Part shown: positions 1 through 11,897 of the stretch, one piece after another
Layout: every line of letters begins with the position of its first letter
How positions within the stretch are numbered: the first letter of the stretch is position 1
NCBI RefSeq assembly: GCF_004193775.1
Contig: NC_041008.1
Span: forward strand, 6,898,731 to 6,962,730
Origin: Glycine soja
Taxonomy: Eukaryota; Streptophyta; Magnoliopsida; Fabales; Fabaceae
Length of the DNA: 64,000 bases
Direction: 5' to 3'
Notes under the pieces: model-generated
Database searches by the model: none
Told to the model about the DNA's origin: nothing
Seen by the model: only the letters and a program-made list of their open reading frames with translations
Position numbers and translations under genes: made by a program

Positions 1-775
1 TTTGCTTAGAATCTATAGAGATAAACACATATAATTATTTTTTAAAAAAATATTTTTAATCTTTCAACAACTAATTTTATGTCATAAAAAATTAAGAGAC
101 TTTCATGGATCAAATTTTGGATCAGCGGCTAAAAGTAGAAATCCAAACATGTTTAAGAAAAAAAAAACTACTAATGCCAAAAATATTCACTGATAATAAA
201 AATGATTATATTCAAATTAAAATATTCTTATTTAATTCTTTAGTCTACATCACTAATAGTGAATACTATTCCTTTGTATTTATATATAAGAAAAAAAATA
301 ATATTATATATTAAACTTAAATATAAGTCTAATTATTTATGTTTTATTTAATGTTATTATTCTTAAAATAAATTATCTAATTTTAATTCTATTTTCAATA
401 ATTTTTATTTATTTATGATAACAAGTTCTAAAGAATGATATTTTAAAAATATTTTTTATTTAAAATTAGAAAATTAAATGACATTAACTAATTTTTAAAT
501 TAATATTAAATTAATTATTTTTTTATATATGAATCCAAAGAATATCAAATAAGGATATCATAAAAAATATTAATTAAGCTTTAAAATTCTAAAACATGAA
601 TATTCTTAAAAAAACTAAAAATTTAGTACTGTCGAAAGGATGTACTGATAAGAAATTTGAATGATTAATCGGAGATATTATGTTCAAATTTTATTGTAAT
701 CATTGAAAAAAAAACTTGATTACTTCTAGAATCAGCCAATTAGGATTTATTTAACTTAGGGCATTAATTATGTGG

Positions 776-3110
776 CAACGAAAAAGCTCGTGGGAAACCG
801 GCTACAGGCACTTTCCCGTTGACTTGATTGAGCGCATGGGAAACTGGTGGACCCGCCTACAACAAAGTCCTACCTTCCAGAATACTATCTCCACCGTCAC
901 CGCTCTCGTATTCATATAGTAATATTCCAAATCCTTTCTATTTCAATTAAATTAAATTAGTTTCCCACTTCTTCTTAAATTTGTGGATAACAAATTAACT
1001 ATGCATATTTTTTTCTTCTTTTGGATTCTTCAAGAAAAGAAAATCCAACATTTGACTTTTTGGTGCGCTAGGCAATTTCTGATTAACTACAAAGCATTTT
1101 GGAGGGGTGTTTGATAAATTGTCAATTAATTGTTGATTTCTAACAATAGTAATTAAAGAATTAGTAACAAAAAGTTTTTTTTATGAAATATTATGATAAA
1201 AATATTCAAAAATATTTTTTTAATAAATACTAATATTTTATACCTTTAATTATTTATTTTGGTGCTGGAATTTTCAATTTTAATTTGGGTAGAAATTAAT
1301 TTCAGGAATGGTTGATTTGAAAATAATAATGTTTTTAAATAAAAATATGACCTTATTTTAAATTTTTTATTTTAAAATTTTGTATGAGAAATGATAAAAA
1401 TGTTATTTTATTATTTTCTTTTATGTTTTGTTTTCCCCATTTTCTATACCAATTTTTTTTTTTAAAAAAAGAATGAAAGTAAGGCTACACTTTTATAATT
1501 AGAAATAAAAAATATTCTTTCAGGCTAATTTACCCTGTAATATTTTTTAATTTTTATTTTTTAAGTTTTTAGTATGAGCATTTTCATGGGATTATTATGA
1601 GAGAGTAATAATTAGATAAAACTTCTCCTTATGATACTTTTGGCATCCAAGCTTTAGGTAAATGCATGATATATATGTTTCGACCAAGAATAAAAGACTA
1701 ATTTTGTAAAGTATTTAGATCTATTTTAAGAAACTCAGTTTTTTTAACATATGTAATTTCATATTCACAAACCAATAGATCAAATTTCTAATTACATGCT
1801 TAAGTGCTTTTATATTTCTCAAACTCCTAACTATTTGAGATATCGCAGTTTAACTTTACAAAGCCAACCTATTCTATTTAAAAATATGCTTCATCGATTG
1901 ATTTGATTTAACCTTTCAAAATCAAAATTTGAAATTTAACTCCTCTAATAATACCAAAAGTTCCTTGATTTAAGAATTTAACGAAAAATTGCATTGTAAG
2001 TCGTGCCAAATATGATGAGAATAAATATTATGCATGGATGTATACAATAATTTTATACTATATAGTTGTATGTAATATGTGCAAAATAAATTTATTGATT
2101 TTTATATTATAAAATTATTTTATATTTTCAATACATAATTATTAAATTCTTGTTGTTATTTGATTAATTAGCTTTTAAGCTTGTTCAACTAAAACAATAC
2201 ATTTAGTGTCTCCTTTAACATTATATTGTTTATTTTTAACTATGAAATGATTCATTCATTATCACAATATTTATTTAATTATTGCACTATTATAGTATTT
2301 GTTTTTAGCTTTTTATTTTAATAAAATATTTTATATTTAGAAAAAATTTATAAGATTTTGAAAATCAAATAAAATACCAAAACGTATATATATTTAAAAA
2401 ACCGTGTATTTTTATGTTATTTTACATCATTAATTAATTTTATTAAACATTTTTAATTCAACTAGTTTAACATTTTTATTTATTTTTATCTTAAAGCATT
2501 TTTTTGTCCAATATAGCCTGAATTGTTATGTTGGGAAGTAAGCAACAAAAATATAATATGTTAAAATAATTGCATGGTTTAGTCAAAATTTCAGATGTTT
2601 CTCTCCTTGTATATATACACTGGATTGTCATTGAATTTTCACTGATGTTTTCACGATTTCTTAATACATGTTCTAGATTGTCAGTAATACATATGAAGTT
2701 TTCATTGTTCTAGAAATAATGACAAAGCATGAAATTGTTAAGAAGGTCAAAGCAAAAATTTTCAACTCTATCAAAACATGAAGTGGACGTGAACAGTTCA
2801 AATTCAAGTTATTCATATAAAAAACACAGTAGACCTAAAACATGTGTGAGTTGTTTCATTAAACAAAAAGCTAAAGAAATAATGAACAAATTAAAAAAGA
2901 AAGAAGATGAATGGCAATAAAGAGAGAGAGTGTGAGCAATTGGTTAGAATAGTTAGGGCAACTTTTCCGTTGACTGAGATGGGCTTGTGGGAAATTGGGT
3001 TGGGACAATTCAAGTATTCAACACGTCGATTACATATAAAGTCTAGCTTCCAGAAAAGTATCTTCCATGCATTCATCAATCATTATCACCGGCTAGTTTA
3101 TTATCCCACA
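776..3110. repeat. Diverged direct repeat, copies at 776-918 and 2961-3110
   Basis: The two copies share, in the same order, a block around CCGTTGACT, a GTGGGAAA-type block, an AAAGTC block and CTTCCAGAA followed by AGTAT. They are the least AT-rich stretches of the first 4 kb. Spacing between the blocks differs by small insertions or deletions, so the duplication is old. Neither copy carries a clear coding frame. They may be remnants of a promoter, of a 5' exon or of a repetitive element; the sequence does not decide. Confidence 0.4.
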
Positions 3111-3589
3111 AAGTTAGATTTTCGTCTTGCCACATTTAACGCAATTTTGGCAAGTTCTTTTTTCTCTTATTTGAACGGATTAAAAAGTGAAAAGGAAAAA
3201 ATGTTTTACTTATTTTGAAGTTTTTAAGAAAATAATAATAATAATAATATATGAATTTAATGATAATGCAATTTACACTTTCGTTCAATTTCATTATTAA
3301 TATAATTTTTAAAATAATTATCATAAAAATTAATAAATTTATTTTCCTTAATAAATTTTGATATAGTGATGGTTTTTATACTGATAGCGTTGTTGTATAA
3401 TTTTTTTCTTATTATATTATAGAAAAGAAGTCGTTGGATTATTATCTTCCTCTCTTCCACTTTCTTGTCTCATGAAATGACAAAATTATGCAAAAAATCG
3501 AATGCATTTTTATTTCTTTCTTGGCTATTTCTTATTAATTTGAGAACACTAGTTCTTGGTTGTTTCTCTCAGGTGTTTTCTTCCCCACT

Positions 3590-3701
<112 letters not shown>

Positions 3702-4548
3702 ATCATTAAATTAGTTTTCCAAAAATTAAAGATATAAAATATTGCTCTAGCTATAAGTTTATAAAAAATATTATTAAAATTAATTTGGTGATAACATGTT
3801 TAAAAAATTAAATCAATGACAAAATAATGAAGGATTGATTTTATAAGATTTTTTTAAAAAAAACAGTATTAGAACACATATAAATTTAAAAGGATAAATT
3901 AAAGATGTTTTTTTTCCACATTTATCTGTCTAGATGGGTTTGATCATTTTTAATTTGGACTTTTGGTACTTCAATTTTTAATAATTTAACAAGAAATCAA
4001 CTAAAAAAATTCTAAATTTCTTCATTCAGTATTTAACTAGGCATAAAAAATATCATTTACTTTTTTTTTGCAAAATCATGCCAATTTTTGCATTTATTAA
4101 TATAGAAAAAAAATTAAACACCATATGTATACGTAGGTACTTCGTGCAAAAAACATGGCGACCCAAAAAAAAGATATCAATTGTAACATATAAGCACTTT
4201 TGTTTGAGTCCTTTATTGTTAATATAGGTTATAGAAAATTAATAAATCAGTTAAAGTTAGTTAGAGAGACAATTAACACAATCAACTCTATATATAAATA
4301 AGTGTAAGTTTCCATTGTATGATTCTCATGTTTTAATGATATATCTTGAGAATTATTCGCTCTATTTGGCTTATGCCTATGATTTGTATCATTCTGATCA
4401 TCCTTTGATTACCAAAAATTATTGTTTCCCCAATTCGGATTTTGTAAAATCTGTCGGCTACACTTACCGCATCAACCACTTCCATCTCCTCTTAGAACTT
4501 CGAGGTTAAAAATGTAAGAGTAAAAACAAGAAGCACAAGTGTTATGCT

Positions 4549-5136
4549 TAGACATGGCAAGACCCGTATCCGTGGGTACCCGTCCGAATCCGTCTCGACT
4601 TTGACGAGTAATATCCGAGTTGACTGGGTATGGATTCGGGTTTGGATTTTCCCCGATAACCAAAAGTCGGGTACAGGTACGGGTATGAGATTACTAGACC
4701 CGTCCCGACCCCGAATCCGAACTTGCCCCGCCACTTAAAATCTTTAGAATTTTTGCATAATTTAATCAAAAGACATATAATTTTTATTACTAGTTAATTT
4801 TATTTTAAATTTTTTACATAATTTAATATTATTTTCTTAACTATTTATGTAGACACACACGTTATAATAAATTTATTGATATATAAATAGTTAAAAATAA
4901 ATGTTTAACAATCAATTTATTTTTTTCTAAAATCAAATTTTTAATATTTTTTTTTAAAAAAAATATTTTTTTAAATGGTGCGTGGAACGGGGTTGGGGAT
5001 ACCCGACGGGTACGGGGATGGGACAATAAACTCAAATCCTCGGGTATCGGGTCCTAGTGTGGGGATATGTTGAGGAGTCAGAATAAAGGATTGAGGAGAC
5101 AATACTCGTACCCGACCCGCCCCATTATCATGTCTA
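4549..5136. mobile_element. Non-autonomous hAT-like element (588 bp) with 8-bp target duplication
   Basis: The ends form a short terminal inverted repeat: the left begins TAGACATGGCAA and the right, read on the other strand, begins TAGACATGATAA. Inside each end lie clustered GC-rich words of the GGGTACCCG and CGGGTA type on both strands, as in hAT subterminal repeats, around an AT-rich core. The flanks are GTTATGCT (4541-4548) and GCTATGCT (5137-5144), an 8-bp duplication with one mismatch, the length typical of hAT insertions. There is no transposase frame. The open frames in both directions are products of the palindromic GC-rich ends. Confidence 0.8.
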
Positions 5137-5144
5137 GCTATGCT

Positions 5145-6136
5145 TTTTGGAGCTTATCTGTTTCAGGGTCGGGGAGGGGACCACGTGTTCATACAACAAG
5201 ATTTTTTTTAGGCTCTGTGTCATAAAACGTTTCACATGAGGGTCGTTATAGTGCAAGCATTTTCATCTCCTTAATTTTGTTAACAACACAATAAAATAAC
5301 AGAAAAAGTTATTCTCAAACAAAACCATGTTTTCTTTTTCTTCTTAGAAATGCATTCAAATTACTCGGTTTGAAAGACAAGAGCAATTATCCTTTTATTT
5401 AAAAGACAATCCCATATTTTTTTTAATCAGTATTATGAAAAATATTGAAATGACATTTATACAATAAAATTATATAATTTTTTAGACACTTTCTTTATTG
5501 GTACTACTTTATTTCTTTCTATCATATAGCTCACAGTTACTTTATTTCATGATTAATTGTATGGATCCATATATATATATATATACTAACATTTGAGGAT
5601 TCAAAAATTACTTCTATTGAAACAAAATACATGTGTCAACACCTCGTGCATCAGAATAAAAAAAATCATGTTAAAAAATTAGCAATTTGAGGAAACTCAA
5701 TTACACTACAAACAAACCTCCACAAGCAAACAAAATTACATTCAAATTCTGCCTTCATTTGCAAACTTATCATACTGTGTAACAAAGTAACACCAACACA
5801 CAAATAGCAATTTTGTGGAGGATGACCCAAAAGTTTTATCTATATCTGTATACACCTACAGCAGAAGGAGTATTTTCATATTAAGTGTTAATTTTCTTCG
5901 TCCGAATCAATGTAAATCTGCTTCCATTTTCATGCTTTTGCAAACACCATTTTTTTGAAAAGTGAACATTTACACAATTTTGAATTTGAATTTTGTTTGT
6001 CTTCTCACTACATTTTGAGTGTAGGTTTTTGAAATTTGAATTTGAATCTCAATGGATTATGTAGTTTGTCTTCTCACCATGAGGACACCGACAACGAGCT
6101 CATAGAGGAGCTCCGCATGCACCCCTTAGACAAGAT
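5145..6136. other. Intergenic DNA, no gene seen
   Basis: No coding frame is supported. A block of about 60 bp at 5319-5380, containing CTTAGAAATGCAT and AAATTACTC, closely resembles 22238-22300 just downstream of the second SDR gene. It may be debris from the MYB-SDR duplications or a shared dispersed repeat. A short (TA)n run lies near 5570-5585. Confidence 0.45.
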
Positions 6137-6356
6137 TGTTAGATTTCATCTTAAAACTAATTGGCATTAAGTGAAGTTGCCCAACAGATATATAAGCCGC
6201 ACTCCAAGGATTGAGGCAGCCGATGTGGGACTTGGGTAACCTGCTCTGATACCATGTTAGATTTCATCTTAAAACCAATTGGCATTAAGTGAAGTTGTCC
6301 AACAGATATATAAGCCGCACTTCAAGGATTGAGGCAGCCGATGTGGGACTTGGGTA
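6137..6356 (-). mobile_element. TRIM-like mini-retrotransposon: two ~102-bp LTRs around a tRNA-Met primer site
   Basis: Two near-identical direct repeats (6137-6238 and 6255-6356, about three substitutions) are separated by 16 bp. On the minus strand the spacer reads TGGTATCAGAGC plus a few bases, which matches the primer-binding site complementary to initiator tRNA-Met used by many plant LTR elements. It follows directly on a repeat ending in CTAACA. LTR, primer site, LTR with no coding region is the layout of terminal-repeat retrotransposons in miniature. The outer start of each repeat is not a clean TG, and I did not find a target duplication, so exact borders are uncertain. Confidence 0.6.
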
Positions 6357-6550
6357 TTTCCCAATAAAGATAAGTTTTTGTTTTCCTTTGCTTCTCTCCT
6401 TTCTAAAATGCATTTTTATTTTGTGAAATTGATGTTAGTGTTTGGTTTGGTTGAGAATCGCATTAGCTTAGTAAAAATTACATTCATTCAATACTAAAAA
6501 TATTAGAATTAAAAAAAAAGAAAGAAAAATAACCCGAGAGATTGTTTCCA

Positions 6551-7770
6551 AAACATTGTGATCATTATATTGTGGTAGATGTAGTTGTTTGTCTTTCATG
6601 TCATTCTCTATATTTATTATGTTCGGAGCTTTTAAGACAAAAGATTTAGTTATTATGTAGAAAATAGTTTTGGAGCATTCTTATATAAAATCTTTCTTAT
6701 TAGTATCTAAATGTCTTGGTCCTTTTAACACCTTGATTACATGCAACATTTGCTTATTTGTATTAGAAGTGTTTATATCACAATAAGTTTCGAATCTTCT
6801 TTTATTTTCATTTTACTAATTTCACAAGAAGACATAATCATATATCTTTTATCGTTGAGACTTTGGAGACAATTCTAAATCCCCACTAGAACATTTCTTC
6901 CTTCAGCTTTTTTTTATATTCTTCCTTTGTCCTTTTTTATCTCAACTATCTCATTTTTTTTCTTTTCAACTTCTGCGGGAATATTTGTCTCTGCCCCTCT
7001 TCTCTTGCCAACATGTTTTATGTCCGATGAAGAAACATCCTTTCTATTTCAAAATAGTAAGTTTTGGTCTAAGAATAGATGTTGTTGTTTGTCTTTCCTG
7101 TCATTCTTTATATTTATCATGTTTGGAGATTTTAAGATGAAAAATTTAGTTATTATGCAGAAAATAGTTTTGGAGCACTCTTATATAAAATCTTTCTTAT
7201 TAGTATGTAAATGTCCATGTCCTTTTAACACCATTGATTCAATTACATACAACGTTTGTTAGTTTGTATTAAAAGTGTTTATTAGTATCATAGTGTGACT
7301 TACGTTTCAAAATAGCTTTGGAGATTGTTTACAAAACATTGTGATCATTGTATTGTGGTGGATGTAGTTGTTTGTCTTTTCTGTCATTCTTTATATTTAT
7401 CATTCATGTTCAGAGCTTTTAAGATGAAAGATTTAGTTGTTATAAAGGAAATAGTTTTGGAACGTTCTTATATAAAACCTTTCTTATTAGTGTGTAAATG
7501 TCCAGGTCCTTTTAACACCATTGATTTGATTACATACAAAATTTATTAGAAGTGTTTATATCACAGTGTCACCTATGTTCCTTCATTTTTTTTTTATTCT
7601 TCCTTTGTCCTTTTTTAAGTTTCTCATCTTTTTTCTTTTCAACTTCTGCAAGGAATTTCTACCTCTGCCCCTCTTCTCTTTGGCAACATGTTTCTGTATT
7701 TTCTGTCCGATGAAGAAACATCTTTTTCCTTCTCCCCGTTTCAGAATAGAAGGTTTGGTCTAAGAATAAG
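6551..7770. repeat. Diverged tandem repeat block, two unit types
   Basis: Unit A occurs three times (about 6551-6785, 7080-7290 and 7330-7570), marked by TTGTTTGTCTTT, ATTTAGTTRTTAT, TATATAAAA.CTTTCTTATTAGT and CCTTTTAACACC. Unit B occurs twice (about 6905-7080 and 7575-7770), marked by TTCTTCCTTTGTCC, TCTGCCCCTCTTCTCTT and CGATGAAGAAACAT. The order is A-B-A-A-B, so a compound unit was duplicated and then diverged. On the minus strand unit B gives a charged, Lys/Glu-rich frame with stops, which could be the relic of a coding region; I do not recognise it. Overlapping short open frames are not credible genes. Confidence 0.55.
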
Positions 7771-9509
7771 TCTTCCCTTCCCATTTAAAACCTCTTCCAT
7801 TTCACATACATCTGGCTTAGGATACAACTTATCCTCTGAGTATTGTGCCTTTTTTTTTGGAACACTAAGCAACTCTGCTCGAGCATTCTAATTACTTTCC
7901 ATACAAGAATTGCTAGAGTAATTAATTACAAAACTTTAGCTCCTTATTTTTTTATGATCATTGGGGTTGCTTATATAGTAAATACCAATCTTATATAAAT
8001 TCTTCACTTTGTTCACATTTATGATGTTATATCTTCATTGTTTTTAACCAAATAACATGGTAGTGGAACAAGCTTTGTATAATGTAGAGAGACTAAGACT
8101 TCCCCATCGGAGGAGCCCAATCAAGAAAGATCCAACAACAAAATTCTGTAGAAGGCACTTGAACCAAACCACACAAGGATAATTTTCACGAGAAGTATCA
8201 TGAAGGCCAAATTTTGGCTGCAACTACTCATTTCCTTCCACACATTTCCTTCCACATATATTCTTACAATATCCAGGAAGCTGAGGCCCTAGCACTAAGG
8301 TATAGTATTGAGATTATTGCTACTTGACATTTCACTGATGTTATTTATGAGACATACTATTAACAGGTTTCACATGCTCGAAAAAAGAGGTCTGTACATA
8401 ATCTTACTTATTTTGATGTGATTACATGTGACTTTCAATAGCTAAATTATGCAACAAAATGACTCACTTAGTTGTGTGTGAGAAAAATGGATAATTTTTG
8501 GATAGGAGAGGTTGTCCCTCAAGTGTCAAATATTGTCCATGTTGATGTATTAAACTATTTTGACTCATCTGATTACTATACAGTTTTCTCTCTTTAAAAA
8601 GAAAATTGGTATCTACCATATCTTTGTCCCTTTGTCAATATAGTTTTTGCATTTTTTAATAATGCCTTAATGTACATCTTATAACTCTTTTTCCTTATAT
8701 TTAATACTTTCATTCTCAATATTTCAGTTGTATGAGTTTACCTAACAATTCTCAAAAAGCAATCCTTCAATGACATTTCTAACATGACTTTGTTTTATTT
8801 CACATAATTTGTTTCCAATATTGCAATACCTAGCACATAAACACATCAAAGGGGGGATTTTAATGCTGACAGAAGTTCTTATGAATGAAAGGATCCACTT
8901 ATAGGATGTAGAAGTAAGCAAGTTGAACATCACATCCATTCCATTTTCTTGTGTGGCAATATTCCTACATCTCATATTTATATTTGTCATATGATAGTAT
9001 CCCCATGGACAAATTAGGGAAGCAAATAGAAATTATTATTCACATTATGTGACCACTAATAGTCATGGTACGTGAGAAAGAAATTTGAGTGTACTATTAT
9101 TAAAATATAATTCTTTATAATGACAACCGAGGATCATAAAATCATAAAGAGGATACCATTTGGTGACTATTGAATGAGTTGGAACTTTATATAAAATCCT
9201 TAGAATCAAGGTTACAAATCATGAATCAAATTATGAATCATTAAGTCAATCTTTACATCAAATGATATATATAAAAAATTTCAACTAGGAATTTTAAAAA
9301 AAAATCCATAATTCTCCCAAAAAAAAATTATAATTGAGCCTTGACGTCAATTTATATAGAAGCTGATAAATTTAAAAATAAAAAAATAGTCTCAAGTAGC
9401 ATCCCGATTCCGTAAACAAAAACAAAATTAAAATTCAAAAATTATTTTAAAAATTGTACAAAAGATACGTAAGACTTTTTATACTAAACAACAGAAAATT
9501 GCATGGAAC
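7771..9509. other. Intergenic DNA with possible retroelement debris
   Basis: No intact gene. A short frame at 8275-8470 may be a decayed RNase H domain (separate entry). The last 500 bp downstream of the MYB gene is AT-rich and presumably holds its 3' untranslated region, since the MYB stop codon is at 9510. No poly(A) signal was assigned. Confidence 0.45.
8275..8470 (+). pseudogene. Possible decayed RNase H fragment of a LINE-type retroelement
   Basis: The plus-strand frame reads EAEALALRYSIEI, then after a stop HFTDVIYET, and further on HARKKRSVHNLTYFD. This order resembles plant non-LTR retrotransposon RNase H domains, where an AEALA-type helix, a strand ending in an acidic residue and a late HVRRxxNxVAHxLA motif follow each other. 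Two in-frame stops show it is not functional. The match is from memory of the family and is short, so this is a tentative call. Confidence 0.25.
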
Positions 9510-11066
9510 CTAATGTTGCTGGTTGGTGTGGTCAGGGACTGAATGATGAATTCCATGTAATTGTTGCATTGCAAGATTTGGAGAAGAAACCTGATTCTGC
9601 TGATTGATGTGATCAGGGACTGAATGCTGAACTCCATGTAACTGTTGCATTGCAAGATTTGGAGAATAAACCTGATTCTGCTGATTGATGTGGCCAGGGA
9701 CTGAATGCTGAACTCCATGTAACTGTTGCATTGCAAGATTTGGAGAAGCAACCTGATTCTGCTGATTGATGTGGCCAGGGACTGAATGCTGAACTCCATG
9801 TAACTGTTGCATTGCAAGATTTGGAGAAGAAACCTGATTCTTCTGATTGATGTGGTCAGGGACTGAATGCTGAACTCCATGTAACTGTTGCATTGCAAGA
9901 TTTGGAGAAGAAACCTGATTCTGCTGATTGATGTGGCCAGGGACTGAATGCTGAACTCCATGTAACTGTTGCATTGCAAGATTTGGAGAAGCAACCTGAT
10001 TCTGCTGATTGATGTGGCCAGGGACTGAATGCTGAACTCCATGTAACTGTTGCATTGCAAGATTTGGAGAAGAAACCTGATTCTGCTGATTGATGTGGTC
10101 AGGGACTGAATGATGAATTCCATGTAATTGTTGCATTGCAAGATTTGGAGAAGAAACCTGATTCTTCTGATTGATGTGGTCAGGGACTGAATGATGAATT
10201 CCATGTAATTGTTGCATTGCAAGATTTGGAGAAGAAACCTGATTCTTCTGATTGATGTGGTCAGGGACTGAATGCTGAACTCCATGTAACTGTTGCATTG
10301 CAAGATTTGGAGAAGAAACCTGATTCTGCTGATTGATGTAGCCAGGGACTGAATGCTGAACTCCATGTAACTGTTGCATTGCAAGATTGGGAGAAACAGC
10401 CTGATTCTGGTGATTGATGTGGTCAGGGACATAGAGATGCCTTCCAAGTAACTCTTGCATTGCAAGATTTGAAGAACCAACCTGATTCTGCTGATTGATG
10501 TGCTGAGGGACTGAATGAGGAATTTCATGAAACTGCTGCATTGCAAGATTTGAACAAAAAACCTGAGTCTGGTGATTGAAGTGGTAAGGGACTGAGAGAT
10601 GATGCATTGGAAGATTTGAAGAAAAACTCTGATTCTGTTGATTGATGTGGTGAGGGAATGAGTGATGCATTGCAAGATTGGTGTTTGGAGAAGCAAGGAA
10701 ATTCTGGAGAGGGATGGGGTGTTGTATGGTAATGTCATGAATGCTTCTTCTTTTGCCTGTATTGTTGGAGGCCTGACGACAAAAATACTTTTGGGCATGA
10801 CTAGCCACTTGAGTTGGACTTCTTGTCTTAACAACGTTTGTTGCAATGTTTATCCAATCTCCCCTTGAATATATCTCAAGTCCCAAGAGAAACAACCTAC
10901 AGAATGGCATAAATATTTTAATGATTCAGAGAAAAAGAATGAAAGAACAATATTAAGAAAGAAAACAGTACATGTGTTCTTCTTGACTCCATCTCCCACG
11001 CCGAGTGAGAGTCTTGTTTCCTTGATCCAATGGAGAAAGCTCACTCCTGTTGTTCACTCCTGACAT
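9510..11066 (-). CDS. SHAQKYF-type (1R) MYB-like transcription factor with long 27-residue tandem repeat
   Basis: Probable nuclear DNA-binding protein of the plant MYB-related family with one SANT/MYB repeat. Two exons, 11066-10972 and 10896-9510 (GT-AG, frame-consistent), give 493 aa. The start is the ATG of MSGVNNRSE. The MYB domain spans about residues 24-70, with W26 and W46 and the signature VASHAQKYF (62-70), then KRRSIHDIT. Family members of this type (DIVARICATA-like and MYBS-like) bind GATA/I-box motifs such as TATCC. Residues 117-489 are 14 tandem units rich in Gln, Asn, His, Pro and Ser. The first unit has 22 residues; the other 13 have 27. No other domain is seen. The first MYB-type SANT domain of DIVARICATA is absent. 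A shorter relative lies at 21601-21958. Identity as a MYB is sure; the target and process are unknown. Confidence 0.85.
9525..10643 (-). repeat. 81-bp coding minisatellite (13 full units plus one short unit)
   Basis: Thirteen consecutive 81-bp units cover 9525-10577, with a shorter diverged unit up to 10643. Each encodes a version of [18 protein letters not shown] followed by VQHSVPGHI. Units towards the 3' end of the gene are almost identical (variants HGV/HGI, QQ/HH, G/D), while units nearest the MYB domain are diverged. This suggests recent expansion by unequal exchange from the distal end. Because 81 is divisible by 3, other frames on this strand also stay open through the array; a 455-codon frame (10846-9479) arises this way and is not treated as a gene. 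Confidence 0.95.
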
Positions 11067-11140
11067 TATTCTCTTCTAACACTTTCAATCCAACTTTTCT
11101 TCTTTCTTTCTTTCTTTTGTCACCCTGTTTCCCAGTTTCC

Positions 11141-11148
11141 TTTATATA
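11141..11148 (-). promoter_or_regulatory. Probable TATA box of the MYB gene
   Basis: On the minus strand TATATAAA lies about 75 bp upstream of the chosen MYB start codon and is followed by a pyrimidine-rich leader (AAGAAAG-type tract on the plus strand at about 11090-11120). Position and sequence fit a plant core promoter; the start site itself is not visible. Confidence 0.5.
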
Positions 11149-11897
11149 GGTTTTGGCATTCGGCACCTTCCTACCTAATCAAGTAAAATATATTTGTAAT
11201 CTTCTTCTACAAGATAACAATATGACTATTTGAAATTTATTATAAAAACTCAACTAAAAAATTACTGGATATGATTATTTTTAATTAGATAACAATTTTT
11301 TTTATAGTTTTAGTGTATTTTCATCAACTTTAAAAATATTTTTAAACATTTGTCATTTTATTAATTTCTTTTTATACAAAATTAAGTTAAATTTTAATAT
11401 AAATTTGTAAAATTATAAATTGAAAAATATCGTATGAAAGTGAAATAGTTCGTCCATGTATCTATTTTGCTCATTAATAAAATATATTTATCTTGAAATC
11501 AAGTAGACAATTACAAGTTAATGAATTTTTTTTCATATGAATGTTATTTTTAACTATTGATTTCTTTAAAAAAAAAATATGAAATTCAATTAAAAATAAA
11601 GATAAAAAAAGATAGATTAAAAGATATAACAAACTAAGAAAACTAAGTAAATAATTATAAATAAAGATAAATTAAATAGGTTAGAAAAAACCAAGTAGAC
11701 AATTACAAATAAAAATAAAAATAAAAAGATTTTTTTGAGTCTAATAGTTAAATCAAATTTTTTGAAAGGATAAAATTTAAAATAAAATCAAATACTCAAT
11801 GTATAATATTAGGATAAGACATGCGATTCAGTGTGAGTGATAAGTACTACTAAAACTACTCATTTGAAACCATTCTCAAATATATGGAGTTGCAGAA

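Noticed and set aside
2729..2920. 63-codon Lys/Ser-rich frame
   Set aside because: No start context, domain or exon neighbours; consistent with random open sequence.
4472..4769. Several overlapping open frames on both strands
   Set aside because: They lie in the GC-rich palindromic end of the hAT-like element; no conserved protein.
9525..10643. Regular array that superficially suggests a CRISPR or satellite array
   Set aside because: Units abut without unique spacers, are in frame with a MYB domain, and the DNA is clearly eukaryotic.
9479..10846. 455-codon open frame on the minus strand with Ile/Leu/Gln-rich repeats
   Set aside because: It is the +1-type shadow of the MYB minisatellite. 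The 81-bp period keeps alternative frames open, and the correct frame is fixed by the SHAQKYF domain and the spliced first exon.
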